Origin: Tissierellales bacterium
GTDB taxonomy: Bacteria > Bacillota > Clostridia > Tissierellales > JAOAQY01
Reading direction: 5' to 3'
NCBI GenBank assembly: GCA_025210965.1
Contig: JAOAQY010000103.1
Span: forward strand, 1 to 55,549
DNA: 55,549 bases
Part shown: piece by piece, positions 9,025 to 18,723 of the stretch
How the letters are laid out: every line of letters begins with the position of its first letter
Numbering within the stretch: the first letter of the stretch is position 1
The notes under the pieces: generated by a model
What the model was told of the DNA's origin: nothing
Database searches by the model: none
What the model saw: only the letters and a program-made list of their open reading frames with translations
Translations under genes and position numbers: made by a program

Positions 9025-9052
9025 AAAAAAAGCACGCCTAAATTGGCATGCT
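9025..9052 (-). terminator. TPP-controlled intrinsic terminator
   Basis: AGCATGCC (9045-9052) pairs with GGCGTGCT (9031-9038), with one G-T pair, followed by seven T residues on the minus strand. It lies between the riboswitch and thiT. The P1 3' strand of the riboswitch (AACTCAA) can instead pair with TTGAG at 9051-9055, which overlaps the terminator's 5' arm, giving a plausible antiterminator. Confidence 0.85.
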
Positions 9053-9080
9053 CAATAAATACATCATCTTAACATATACG

Positions 9081-9189
9081 TTGAGTTCATGGTGTATTCC
9101 TACGCTAGCATTACCTAGATCAGGTCTAATGGTCAAAAGATAATACATCTTCTATCTCAGCCGTTTCAAACAGCCCCCATACAACTCAA
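9081..9189 (-). ncRNA. TPP riboswitch (THI element)
   Basis: On the minus strand the conserved core is present: GGGGGCTG, CTGAGA, GACC, ACCTGATCTAGGTAATGCTAGCGTAGGAA. P1 forms from TTGAGTT (complement of 9183-9189) with AACTCAA (complement of 9081-9087). It precedes thiT-tenA-thiM-thiE/D and the terminator at 9025-9052, so thiamine pyrophosphate should switch transcription off. Confidence 0.96.
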
Positions 9190-9217
9190 TTATACGCTTC
9201 AACTATTCTTATTTCAA
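9189..9217 (-). promoter_or_regulatory. Promoter of the thiamine operon
   Basis: TTGAAA (9212-9217), 17 bases, TATAAT (9189-9194): near-consensus sigma-A promoter. The predicted start falls within a few bases of the riboswitch 5' strand. The -35 box abuts the stop codon of the upstream cyclase gene. Confidence 0.8.
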
Positions 9218-9218
9218 G

Positions 9219-10601
9219 CTAATCTCTAAAAATTGTAAGTTTATTCCTTCCGGTTTCCTTTGATTTGTAAAGTGCACTATCTGCTCTAGGTATTGTCTTT
9301 TCAACACCCACACTAGTATCTATTTCAGACAAGCCTAAACTTATTGTAATCTTGATCTTATTATCTTCATGGTCATAAGAAGATGAAGCAATAGTTTTTC
9401 TAAAGTTTTCACAAATCTCCTCCGCTTTAGAAATACCAACGTCCCATAACGCCACCGCAAACTCTTCTCCTCCATATCTACACACCATACCAAGTTCTCC
9501 AAAATGCTTTTCAAGCTGATTTGCAACCTTCTTTAAAACTAAATCTCCTCCATCATGTCCATACCTATCATTAACTTTTTTAAAATGATCGATATCAAGC
9601 ATTATTAGAACTCCATTTCTAGATTTTTCATCTTGTATTTTAGAATATCTAAAAAAACTTCGTCTGTTATTTAAATTTGTAAGAGGATCTTTATTTGCAT
9701 ATCTTTCTAATTCTTTTTCATAAATTTTCGATTTTGTAATATCATGTACTACAGAAAAACAACCAAGATAGTCATCATTAGTCCCATGCATAGCAATTAT
9801 CGAAACATCTAAATAACGTTCCTCTCTATCGTCTTCTGGATTGAAGTGAAACATTACATCAACAAAACCTTTTTCTATAACTATAGCAAATATTTCTACT
9901 ATCTTTTCTTTTTTCACCGAAAAAAGTTCTTCTAAACTTTTCTTTTCAAAATCATATTCTCGGCACTGCAATTGCTTTAAAAGCATATTATTCCAGCGAA
10001 CTAATTTGTGGTATTTCAATAATTCTTCCGCATCATCTCTTCCAAATTTGTCAAAAGGAACTCCTTCATCCAGTAAATAAAAGAAATAACCGTCTTTTGC
10101 ATAATTAAATAGCGAATTTAACTGTTGCTCTTTTTTCGTAAGAGCATTCTTTGTTCGAGCCAAATCAGTAATATTATATCCCATCATTATAAAATACTTT
10201 ATGTCATCTTCTTCATTTTTTATAGGTCTAACCTGAAAATCTATTTCGTACAATTCGCCATCAGGTCTATTATATCCCACTTCAAATCTTACAAGTTCTC
10301 CTCTGTACGCTTTCTCCATAGAAAAAATAAGCTTATTTTGCATAATTTCCGAACCTTTAAACCAAGGTAAATTCCAGTACTCATCTCCAAGAATTTCCTT
10401 CTCTTCAAACCCCGCAAATTCACACAACGATTTATTTGCGCTTATTATTTCTCCGTCGATATTTACTATAGCAATCATTTGCGTTGCTTCTCCATAGGCG
10501 TTCTCAAAATAAGAATCATCTATTTTACTTGTCAGTTTTTTTTGCCAAATAATTACGCCTACTAGAATTCCAAATAATAAAATCACCAATATTATTTCCA
10601 T
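9219..10601 (-). CDS. Membrane-anchored PAS-PAS diguanylate cyclase
   Basis: Makes the second messenger c-di-GMP from two GTP. Residues 4-20 form one N-terminal membrane helix. A PAS/PAC domain spans about 32-147 (YNITDLART end), a second PAS-like domain about 160-292 (HDITKSKIYEKE end), and a GGDEF domain about 298-455. The active-site motif is GGEEF at 377-381, and the metal-binding LDIDHFKKVND is at 335-345, so the enzyme looks active. No RxxD inhibitory site is seen before GGEEF. It lies 128 bases after the hybrid kinase and has its own promoter, so it may be expressed with or apart from the glycan operon. Confidence 0.93.
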   Translation of the reverse strand: MEIILVILLFGILVGVIIWQKKLTSKIDDSYFENAYGEATQMIAIVNIDGEIISANKSLCEFAGFEEKEILGDEYWNLPWFKGSEIMQNKLIFSMEKAYRGELVRFEVGYNRPDGELYEIDFQVRPIKNEEDDIKYFIMMGYNITDLARTKNALTKKEQQLNSLFNYAKDGYFFYLLDEGVPFDKFGRDDAEELLKYHKLVRWNNMLLKQLQCREYDFEKKSLEELFSVKKEKIVEIFAIVIEKGFVDVMFHFNPEDDREERYLDVSIIAMHGTNDDYLGCFSVVHDITKSKIYEKELERYANKDPLTNLNNRRSFFRYSKIQDEKSRNGVLIMLDIDHFKKVNDRYGHDGGDLVLKKVANQLEKHFGELGMVCRYGGEEFAVALWDVGISKAEEICENFRKTIASSSYDHEDNKIKITISLGLSEIDTSVGVEKTIPRADSALYKSKETGRNKLTIFRD

Positions 10602-10633
10602 ACACTTCTCTCCTGTCTAACCCTTAAGCACTT

Positions 10634-10661
10634 ATATTATTTCCATAATACCCCATTTCAA
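10634..10661 (-). promoter_or_regulatory. Promoter for the diguanylate cyclase
   Basis: TTGAAA (10656-10661), 16 bases, TAATAT (10634-10639) on the minus strand, about 30 bases before the cyclase start. No strong terminator separates it from the upstream kinase gene. Confidence 0.55.
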
Positions 10662-10729
10662 AGTACTCTAAACCCTATTCTTGTCATGACTATACTATCG
10701 CTTTTTTAAATTTTACACAATACTCAGAA

Positions 10730-12658
10730 CTAATTTTCGTGATTTTTTTTATATTTTGATAATCTCATTTCCTTTATCATCTGTTTTAATTTATTTTTAC
10801 TTATTGGTTTTGACATAAAATCGTCACAACCTAGCTCTATATATTTTTCTCGATATTCATTCGATGCATTTGCGGTTAGTGCTATAACCTTAAGCCCGCT
10901 TATAGGATTCTCTTCTAGTTCACTAAGTACTCCTTCTCCATCTAATACTGGCATCTGCATATCTAATAATAATAAATCATACTTACTATTTCTCAAAGCA
11001 ACAAGTGCCTCGTGACCATTGTCTACAAAATTCAATTCAATATTTTTCTCTCTCTTTAGCATTGCCTTCAACAATGTCTGATTATCTTCTAAATCTTCTG
11101 CAACAAGTATTCTATATACTTCTTCAACTTCAAATTGCTCTTTTCTTTTGCTCGCTTGTAATATAACGTCTATATTAGATTTATTGTCGTATGGCAAAGG
11201 TAATTCAACAGAAAACCTTGTTCCTTCACTTACAATACTTTCAACTATTATGTGCCCCTTCATTAATTCTATAAGTTGTTTCGATATGGACAATCCCAAT
11301 CCCGTACCTCCAAATTTTCTTGTTGTGGATTCATCCGATTGTTTGAATGCATCAAATATTATCCCAAAATTTTCTTTTGGAATTCCAATCCCTGAATCCT
11401 CTATTATTATAAATAGCTTTCCATTATTCAATTCTAATTCCATTTTGACAAAACCACTTTGGGTAAATTTGAAAGCATTACTTAATATATTTATCATAAT
11501 TTGACGTATTCTAAATACATCCCCAACAAAATACCTCGGCAAATCCTCTTCTATCAAAATATTAAACTTCAATTTTTTCTCTTTTGCTTTTGGATCAAAC
11601 ATCTCATATATTAAATATACTTCTTCTCTAATGTCGAATTTAATCTCTTCTAATACTATGCTTTCATTTTCTATTTTTGAAAAATCTAATATGTCATTTA
11701 TCACTGAAAGTAAATGTTTACCTGATCTTTTAACTATTCTTAGTTGTTCTTTTTTCTCTAAATTTTTCTCATCTTCTTCTAGTATTTCAGTAAAACCGAT
11801 AACTGTATTCAGAGGTGTTCTTATTTCATGGCTCATCCTAGCTAAAAATTTTAGTCTCTCTTTACCTGCTATTTCTGCCTTTTCTTTCTCCATCTTCAAA
11901 TCGCTTGTATATTTCTTTATATCAGATACCATATCATTAAAAAAAGATGACATAAGTTGAAACTCTTTGCTATTGCTAATATCTATAGACACATCGTAGT
12001 CTCTATTGTATACAGAATGAATTCCATCGCTTATTTTTTTTATTGGTATACCTACATATCTAAATATAACGGCTAGGATTGTTACTATAAATACTATATT
12101 TACAAACAAGAATATAGCTTGAAATTTGTATTTTAAATTTTGCTGTAAATTGCCAATGTACCCAGTGTCAACCGAAACAAACAATACATACTTTATGTCA
12201 GTTCCCTTAATCGTATCAAATGATGTACTTCTCACTGGAATTGCCATTTTGAAACTAACATCTCTTCTATCTTTATATATCTCTTTCAGTTTTCTATCCC
12301 TCAATACTGCAACAACACAATCATTTGCATCTATCTCACCAAGTTTTTCCCTGTCATTAGTGAATATAATTTTGTATGACTCATCATATATGCTAACGTG
12401 TTCTATTATAGAATTACTTCCAATTTGTTCTACTATTCTCTGAACATTTTGCACATTATTTTGCTCTAATAGAGGAGCAACTGCCCAATCTAAACTTTTT
12501 AATACAAGAGTGACCTCTTCCTCAATATATCGTTCTACATAATCCTGTATATCTTTGTTTATAAGGAATATAGAAAATATATTTATCACTATAGTTAAAA
12601 CTAATAAATTCATTGCGATTTTTGCTATTAAACTTTGCTTTCTATTTTTAGTCTTCAT
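10730..12658 (-). CDS. Hybrid sensor histidine kinase
   Basis: Membrane kinase with a fused receiver. Membrane helices at about 12-33 and 180-203 flank an extracytoplasmic sensor of about 145 residues. A HAMP-like linker follows, then HisKA with the phospho-acceptor His277 (MSHEIRTPLN), HATPase with N394, DSGIGIP (421-427) and GGTGLGLSI (450-458), and a receiver at 515-635 with the acceptor Asp566 (LLLLDMQMP) and Lys618. Hybrid kinases normally need an HPt protein; the HPt gene at 20341 in the same operon is the obvious partner. It overlaps the binding-protein lipoprotein gene by 11 bases, suggesting that the lipoprotein presents the ligand to this kinase. Confidence 0.93.
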   Translation of the reverse strand: MKTKNRKQSLIAKIAMNLLVLTIVINIFSIFLINKDIQDYVERYIEEEVTLVLKSLDWAVAPLLEQNNVQNVQRIVEQIGSNSIIEHVSIYDESYKIIFTNDREKLGEIDANDCVVAVLRDRKLKEIYKDRRDVSFKMAIPVRSTSFDTIKGTDIKYVLFVSVDTGYIGNLQQNLKYKFQAIFLFVNIVFIVTILAVIFRYVGIPIKKISDGIHSVYNRDYDVSIDISNSKEFQLMSSFFNDMVSDIKKYTSDLKMEKEKAEIAGKERLKFLARMSHEIRTPLNTVIGFTEILEEDEKNLEKKEQLRIVKRSGKHLLSVINDILDFSKIENESIVLEEIKFDIREEVYLIYEMFDPKAKEKKLKFNILIEEDLPRYFVGDVFRIRQIMINILSNAFKFTQSGFVKMELELNNGKLFIIIEDSGIGIPKENFGIIFDAFKQSDESTTRKFGGTGLGLSISKQLIELMKGHIIVESIVSEGTRFSVELPLPYDNKSNIDVILQASKRKEQFEVEEVYRILVAEDLEDNQTLLKAMLKREKNIELNFVDNGHEALVALRNSKYDLLLLDMQMPVLDGEGVLSELEENPISGLKVIALTANASNEYREKYIELGCDDFMSKPISKNKLKQMIKEMRLSKYKKNHEN

Positions 12659-13610
12659 ATCTTATTCCCTCTAAAACTTTGACATCTAATAGTTCTTTAA
12701 CATCTACTTTTTCATTTATCAAATGATATTTTTCACAAAATTCATTCATTGAATTCAATAGCTTTTCTAGCTCACTTGATTCAAGTTGCTTATTAGCCTC
12801 TTCTTTACTATAAAATTTAAATTCACTATAAAATTTTCCAAACACTTCTGGATCCATATTTTCATTTTTTGCCATTATCTCAAAGCTCTCCTTAGGATTT
12901 TTTTCTATATACTCTAGTGCTTTATACCAGGCTTCAACGATTATTTTATAATCATCCTTTCTATCATTTAATGAACTTTCTCTTGCCACGAGCACGTTAA
13001 CCCTATGATTTGGAAGCTCTTTTGTTGTAAAAAGTATATTACCACCGTATTCATTTGCTCCTTTACTCAAGTAAGGTTCATAAGTAAATGCACCACTAAC
13101 TTCTCCACCATTTAGTAATTCTATTGATTCTTTCGATGTGCTAGATATTAGCTCAACATCTTCAAGCGTTAAATTTGCACTTTCTAAACTTTTTGATAAT
13201 AAGAAATGTTCATCTGTTCCTATTTCCACTGCAATCTTCTTTCCCTTCAGCTCAGATATATCATCTATATCACCTGATACGACTAATCCATCTCCTCCTA
13301 CTATTGTATCAATTGGCATGAGTAATTTAGCCCTTTCGCCTTTATCTGACAAATATATAGAATTAAAGTACGTTGCATAAGTTATATCAGTAGTACCAAA
13401 ATACATTGAATTCATATTATCAGACCAATTTGTAAATCTCACAATTTCAACATCAATGCCACTAAAATAACCATTTTGCTGAGCTATAGTCCACACTTCA
13501 CATGGTGGCCAATCATTCACCCCTATTTTTATTGGCCCTTTTTGCGTTCTAGCACACCCTGACATTATTGAGCTTACAGCTACTATAATTACCAAAAATT
13601 TTAATTTCAC
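12648..13610 (-). CDS. Solute-binding lipoprotein, NMT1/SsuA-like
   Basis: Periplasmic-binding-protein fold of the nitrate/sulfonate/THI5 type, anchored outside the membrane. The signal peptide ends in a lipobox (SSIMSGC, Cys18). The mature part starts with KIGVNDWPPCEVWTIAQQNGYF; the ELKGKKIAVEIGTDEHFLLSKSL segment (about 120-140) is the typical first hinge. No ABC permease or ATPase is nearby. It lies between a response regulator (4-bp GTGA overlap upstream) and a hybrid kinase (11-bp overlap), so it is probably a sensory co-receptor rather than a transport protein. Related proteins bind pyrimidine precursors of thiamine, sulfonates or nitrate; the ligand here is unknown. GTG start with GGAGG upstream. 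Confidence 0.85.
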   Translation of the reverse strand: MKLKFLVIIVAVSSIMSGCARTQKGPIKIGVNDWPPCEVWTIAQQNGYFSGIDVEIVRFTNWSDNMNSMYFGTTDITYATYFNSIYLSDKGERAKLLMPIDTIVGGDGLVVSGDIDDISELKGKKIAVEIGTDEHFLLSKSLESANLTLEDVELISSTSKESIELLNGGEVSGAFTYEPYLSKGANEYGGNILFTTKELPNHRVNVLVARESSLNDRKDDYKIIVEAWYKALEYIEKNPKESFEIMAKNENMDPEVFGKFYSEFKFYSKEEANKQLESSELEKLLNSMNEFCEKYHLINEKVDVKELLDVKVLEGIRYED

Positions 13611-14305
13611 AATAGTCCCTCCATGTTGTTAAATCTATATCCATATCCTCTAATAGTCTTAATGTACTTGGGCTTTGCCGGGTCGTCTTCAAGTTTATTC
13701 CTCAAATTGCTTATGTGAACATCTATTGTACGCGTAGTGTATGCAACCTCATCAGACCAGAGAATATCTAGTAATTCTGATCTAGTAAATACTTTTTGAG
13801 GATATTTACTTAGTACAGCTAAAAGTTCAAATTCTGTAGGGGTTAAATCTAAAATTTCTCCACGCTTCAATATAATATGATTTTCAATATTTATCTCAAA
13901 ATTTTTAGCTGCATAAATACTACTAGAATAGTTCATTCTACGAAAAATAGCTCCAAGGCGAGAATTCAATTCTCTCTTACTATAGGGTTTATACATATAA
14001 TCATCAGCACCCATTTCTAACCCTAATATCAAATCAATCTCTTCTCTTTTCTCTGACAGCAATAATACTGGGATTTTCATAGTGCTATGTGCCATACGTA
14101 TCTCTTTTAAAAAATCTATTCCTCCGCTATTCTCTATAAAACCATCTAATATTATTCCATCTATATCGCTTCTATTTAGACATTTTTTTGCGTTTTCAAT
14201 AGATGCTGCAGTTTTAACCTCATAATTGTAAGATTTTAAAGCTTTTTTTATATCTTCAAGAACTTCAACATTGTCGTCTACAACTAGTATTTTTCTTTTT
14301 GTCAT
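13607..14305 (-). CDS. OmpR/PhoB-family response regulator
   Basis: DNA-binding regulator of 232 aa. The receiver (1-120) has the acidic pair Asp10-Asp11, phospho-acceptor Asp54 (IILDGF) and the KPY lysine. The winged-helix DNA-binding domain (135-232) has the PTEFELLAVLSKYPQKVFTR and RTIDVHISNLRNKLEDDP motifs. The start at 14305 is chosen because AGGGGAGG precedes it and its ATG overlaps the upstream stop as ATGA; the open frame extends 22 codons further without a good site. It probably works with the downstream hybrid kinase and may control this operon or other surface genes. Confidence 0.92.
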   Translation of the reverse strand: MTKRKILVVDDNVEVLEDIKKALKSYNYEVKTAASIENAKKCLNRSDIDGIILDGFIENSGGIDFLKEIRMAHSTMKIPVLLLSEKREEIDLILGLEMGADDYMYKPYSKRELNSRLGAIFRRMNYSSSIYAAKNFEINIENHIILKRGEILDLTPTEFELLAVLSKYPQKVFTRSELLDILWSDEVAYTTRTIDVHISNLRNKLEDDPAKPKYIKTIRGYGYRFNNMEGLL

Positions 14306-17300
14306 CTTGAACCTCCCCTTTTGTAAACAAAAAATACTCCTATTATAGTTATCATATGCATCGCTAAACAAATATAGTATATTTTTCTAAGCTTCATCTC
14401 TACGCTAAATTCACTATTTAAACCAAGTGCATATCCACTTGTAACTGCATTAAATGAAATATCCGCCTCTATTGATGGTGTAATTCTCCATGCTGGACTA
14501 AAAGATCTATAAAAATTTATATATGAATTCTCACTAGTTTTAGATAATTTTAAATTATATTTCATTTCATCTATTCTTTTCACAACTGGATCGTCTATGT
14601 CGTAATCAACAAACCAATTCGCTATATTGTCTTCTCCATATGCGAATTGATCAAAAATTATCATCCTATCGTATTCATATATTTCAAAATCTCTTACTTC
14701 TATAAATCCTTTTTTACTACCACCTCTAGCTTTTATCTGAATACCAGCTTTAACTGCATTTTTTGGAACCTTTACAATTTGCTCATATTCATTCATATCA
14801 CTTTTTTTTCTTTCTTCAACTTCATTTATATATGTGGTTTTTATCCACTTATTATTTCTATCAACAAATATTATTTCTTCATGTCTTTTTTTAACTATCT
14901 CTGATCGCGCCTTGAACTTTACAACAAGTTCTTCACCCTCATTCACATTAAGTAGTGGGGATGCATACGTATACCAATCAATAGATTCTGTAGGTTCAAA
15001 TTCATACCTATATCCTCCAGCAATTTTAAATCTCTTCATCATGTCTTCATTTATTTCTCCACATCCGAATTCCAATTCTTCAATGTACGGACTATTATGC
15101 TCTGGAAACTCAAGCTTATTAAGTGCATTCTTACCAAACTCTGACAAATCAACTAATGTATCTAATTCACTATCTACTTCAAACACGACTCTATAACTTC
15201 CCTCTTTTAAAAATACCGACGGTGTTTCAATACTTCTATAATCTAACCTCAAGTAATTTGCCTGTTCTAGCTGTCTTGGATACTCTCTGTTGAACTCATC
15301 AAATTCAATAACTTTAGGTAGAAATTTTTCACTCTTTCCTTTGTCATCTAAATTAAACTTATACTCTAATTCACCTTTATCATTATAAATTTGCATTTGC
15401 ACTTTTCCTAAATGAGATCCATATTTTAATTTTGTATTAAAAACATAATCTCCTGTTTTTAATATATCTATATCATAATTTAAATTTCCTTTGTTTATTG
15501 AGATCCCTCTACCTAAACTTAAGCCTAGGTAATTTCGCTTTGTCTGCAATGTATCAGTGTAGTTAAAATCTTGTTCGAATTCTACTATATTAAATAATTT
15601 TGCTCTTTTAATCAAATATTTGAGTCTTTCATTGTACTCATTTAATTTTTGCAAACTAATTATTGATATAGAATTTACTGCATTAAAACCTTTTTTATTA
15701 TCTAATTTTATTTCATGAGCTCCTTTTTCAAGATATATTTCACCTAAATTTACCCATTCAAATCTAGATATTTGATTGTTCTTTGTAAGTATCTCATGTT
15801 TCTCATCATTAATATCTAACTCTATACTTCCACCTTTTTTAGATTTAAATACTCTAGCAAAAACCTTGTATTTCCCATCAATATCAGTGTTATAAATACC
15901 TTTTATGACATTATCATTTTTATATTTAGTCAAATCAAATAATGAAATGTCATGAATCCACCAATATATTTTTTGATCTGGTCTTTGAAATGTAAGCAAA
16001 TCAAGTCTCATAAACTCAGTTTCAGGAGGTGTAACATATTCTCCAATAAAATTTATCCCTTTAAAATCACTTGTTTCTTCTGGAGCTACTACATAAGCCA
16101 CTCCTATCTCTTGTTGATTTTTATCAAAAAATCTTGCCTTTACATGCAATTGGTTCGTCCCTCTCCCAGAAACTACCAAATTGAATTGATACGGTGTATT
16201 TTCCTTTGCTTTAAGATAACCTGATTTAGCAACCTGCCAAATGTTCTTTGGTTCACCTTTTTGTATAACTCCTCTAAGTGTTGGTAAATCATTATAATCA
16301 GAATAAGGATTTGCAACTACCGAAAAAAGTGTTGGATTATCTGGTACAAAAAACTTATCTAGTCTAAGCATAGTGTCAAAATCTGCCACCAATTTTCCTT
16401 CTATATATTTCTTATTTTGTGGCAATACATCTAATGCCGCTGATGCAAACGTCACTGCTACTCCCTTATTTAAATCAAAATCATATTGAGATATATCTAA
16501 GTTCATCGTCTTCATATACCATTTCCAATCACCTAAACTAAGATATGTCTTGGACCATTTAACAAATGGATTTACTTCATCTATCCAATCAAACGGAAAG
16601 AGCATTTCACTTTTATCTAACATTGACATAAGCAATTCTGTTTTGTCATCGACTTCAATATAATCATCTTTTTTTAAATGCTCCTCTAACACTCCAAAGC
16701 CATTATTTATAAAAATCACTGGATAATTGTCTAACACATTCGCTCTAAATGATATTAACTGATCCATTGTTTCTAACCCACTAGTGCTAAAAATTTTATG
16801 TCTTACTATTTCAGCTTTTTTAGCCTTTTTCTCTAATTCGTAAATATATATATAATCAATCTCATGTTCTTTAATCAAATTATTCTGCAAATCCAATATA
16901 TCTCTATTGAGCTTTTGTCTATGTTCTTGTGTCAAGTAATCAGAATGATATATTAGTCTATCCACTCCAAAACACGATATCAAATTCCCTATATTCATTG
17001 ACCTTCCTTCATCTAATAAAAACTGAATAAAATTAATGTAGTAGCCTATATTCGGATCGCTCCCTTCATGATGAAATATCGTATCATTCATCGAACTGTA
17101 GATTTGAATATCACCAGTTGCCTTGTAATTCATGCCGCTTTGGTCTTCTAAGTTCCAAAACGGTGTAGATACTTTTCCTTCTCTATGAAGCATTTGATCT
17201 GCAATAGGAAAATACAAGCTCCTTCTAGGATTTTTTTCCTGATAGTCCAATAAATCTGTATATGCGTTTGGAATCTTTATTGGATTTAAAAACTTATCTA

Positions 17301-18723
17301 CATACAATGTTTTCATGGGTTCTAAATAAAGTGTCAACCCAATAAGCATAAAAACTATCATCCCACCTTTTATGATTTTATGATATCTTGAATTTCCAAG
17401 GTTTGTATTCACCCACTCAAATCCAAAAATAATAAAAATAGAATAAAGTAGTGTAACGATTCCAATTAACTTATTTGGATCTCTAAACATATTTCCTATT
17501 ATAGGTAATTTATTTAATATCAAAAAATAAGGAGTTATCTGCGGAATATTGACCCCAGTAGATATTAATATAGTTAAGAACAATAGCAAGCTAAAAAATG
17601 TAAGTATGTGTTTCTTTACACCTTGTGAAATTAGTCCTAGCCCTACAAAAGCAAGTAGTATACTGCCTCCAATATAAAACGAACTCCCGAATTTAGAAAA
17701 ATCAAACATTGGCCACCAATAGCTAATCAAAAATAATATAGATTTTATATCACTATGCCTACTAAATTGGACAAAAGTGTCTAAAGCATTTATATTATGC
17801 TGGCTAGCTTGAATTCCAAAAACTATGCTTAAAACATACATGATTAGCCAGTAAGCACTAAGACCAATAAAAAATATTGAAAAAACCACAGCTTTTTTCA
17901 TGAATATATAGTAGATTTTCTTAAGCCTAGCAATTCCATATTTCCTATATTTCAGTGTATACTTCAAAAGTAAGAGAATACTGAGTATTACAAAAAATCC
18001 AACAGTATAAAAAAAATAATGAATAGCTGCTGAGCCTATTGTGACTATATACGCCAATAAAAATATATCTAGTATATTTTGTTTATATAATTTTTTCTCA
18101 TAAGGTGAGTATGCCGCAATTATTTGCCTTTGGAATTTAATATCAAATACTTTGAAATAAAACAACAAAATAAGTGGAAAAACACTATAACCACACAACA
18201 AATATATATGCTGTATCCTAAATATTACCCATGGATTTATAGCATATAATAAGCTACCAGTTATAAGACTAAATACTTTTATAAAGTTAAAATGCGCTCC
18301 CATATAAACGCTTACTAATCTTTTAGCAAATATATATAAACTAAGTGCCGAAGTGATTACTATTTGAAACAAAAAAAACTTAAAAAAAACCTCTCCACTA
18401 CCCCCAAATGCTAGACTTAGAAAATATGACGGTAGCACATAAATCAACCTAGGTAAATTTAAAGTAGTAGGCGTACTCCACCTTTCATTCCAAAGGCCAA
18501 ATATCTCTTCTAAATATCTCTTAGAGTTAAATGGAAAATCTATATCACTAAATACGATATGACCACTTTGGAGTAATGTCCTAAGATAATATAATATAAA
18601 TATAATCATTACTCCAAATGCAAAGAAATCGTATCGATAAATATACATAAAATTTCCAAACTTCTCTAATCTACTTTTTTCTATTTTTTTTGAAATATTT
18701 CGAGATAATAAATTTTTTATCAT
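14302..18723 (-). CDS. Giant GT-C-type membrane glycosyltransferase with large extracytoplasmic region
   Basis: A 1473-aa protein. Residues 25-470 contain about a dozen membrane helices, with an acidic SDIDFPFN motif in the first outer loop, as in GT-C enzymes that use polyprenyl-phosphate sugars. Residues 500-1440 are extracytoplasmic, with several beta-rich stretches resembling carbohydrate-binding/F5-8 modules. One final membrane helix lies near 1447-1465. This architecture recalls AftD-like (DUF3367) arabinofuranosyltransferases and YfhO-like proteins; sugar and acceptor are unknown. The start at 18723 has AGAGG six bases upstream; 18729 is also possible. It overlaps the Cache sensor gene by about 50 bases and the next regulator by 4, so it belongs to the operon. 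Confidence 0.75.
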   Translation of the reverse strand: MIKNLLSRNISKKIEKSRLEKFGNFMYIYRYDFFAFGVMIIFILYYLRTLLQSGHIVFSDIDFPFNSKRYLEEIFGLWNERWSTPTTLNLPRLIYVLPSYFLSLAFGGSGEVFFKFFLFQIVITSALSLYIFAKRLVSVYMGAHFNFIKVFSLITGSLLYAINPWVIFRIQHIYLLCGYSVFPLILLFYFKVFDIKFQRQIIAAYSPYEKKLYKQNILDIFLLAYIVTIGSAAIHYFFYTVGFFVILSILLLLKYTLKYRKYGIARLKKIYYIFMKKAVVFSIFFIGLSAYWLIMYVLSIVFGIQASQHNINALDTFVQFSRHSDIKSILFLISYWWPMFDFSKFGSSFYIGGSILLAFVGLGLISQGVKKHILTFFSLLLFLTILISTGVNIPQITPYFLILNKLPIIGNMFRDPNKLIGIVTLLYSIFIIFGFEWVNTNLGNSRYHKIIKGGMIVFMLIGLTLYLEPMKTLYVDKFLNPIKIPNAYTDLLDYQEKNPRRSLYFPIADQMLHREGKVSTPFWNLEDQSGMNYKATGDIQIYSSMNDTIFHHEGSDPNIGYYINFIQFLLDEGRSMNIGNLISCFGVDRLIYHSDYLTQEHRQKLNRDILDLQNNLIKEHEIDYIYIYELEKKAKKAEIVRHKIFSTSGLETMDQLISFRANVLDNYPVIFINNGFGVLEEHLKKDDYIEVDDKTELLMSMLDKSEMLFPFDWIDEVNPFVKWSKTYLSLGDWKWYMKTMNLDISQYDFDLNKGVAVTFASAALDVLPQNKKYIEGKLVADFDTMLRLDKFFVPDNPTLFSVVANPYSDYNDLPTLRGVIQKGEPKNIWQVAKSGYLKAKENTPYQFNLVVSGRGTNQLHVKARFFDKNQQEIGVAYVVAPEETSDFKGINFIGEYVTPPETEFMRLDLLTFQRPDQKIYWWIHDISLFDLTKYKNDNVIKGIYNTDIDGKYKVFARVFKSKKGGSIELDINDEKHEILTKNNQISRFEWVNLGEIYLEKGAHEIKLDNKKGFNAVNSISIISLQKLNEYNERLKYLIKRAKLFNIVEFEQDFNYTDTLQTKRNYLGLSLGRGISINKGNLNYDIDILKTGDYVFNTKLKYGSHLGKVQMQIYNDKGELEYKFNLDDKGKSEKFLPKVIEFDEFNREYPRQLEQANYLRLDYRSIETPSVFLKEGSYRVVFEVDSELDTLVDLSEFGKNALNKLEFPEHNSPYIEELEFGCGEINEDMMKRFKIAGGYRYEFEPTESIDWYTYASPLLNVNEGEELVVKFKARSEIVKKRHEEIIFVDRNNKWIKTTYINEVEERKKSDMNEYEQIVKVPKNAVKAGIQIKARGGSKKGFIEVRDFEIYEYDRMIIFDQFAYGEDNIANWFVDYDIDDPVVKRIDEMKYNLKLSKTSENSYINFYRSFSPAWRITPSIEADISFNAVTSGYALGLNSEFSVEMKLRKIYYICLAMHMITIIGVFFVYKRGGSR

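Noticed and set aside
12648-13610. ThiY-type HMP-precursor transporter lipoprotein.
   Set aside because: No ThiX/ThiZ partners, and it is part of a kinase/regulator operon rather than under the TPP riboswitch.
14834-15196. Plus-strand open frame opposite the GT-C gene.
   Set aside because: Low-complexity Ser-rich product, no ribosome-binding site, and fully inside a well-supported minus-strand gene.
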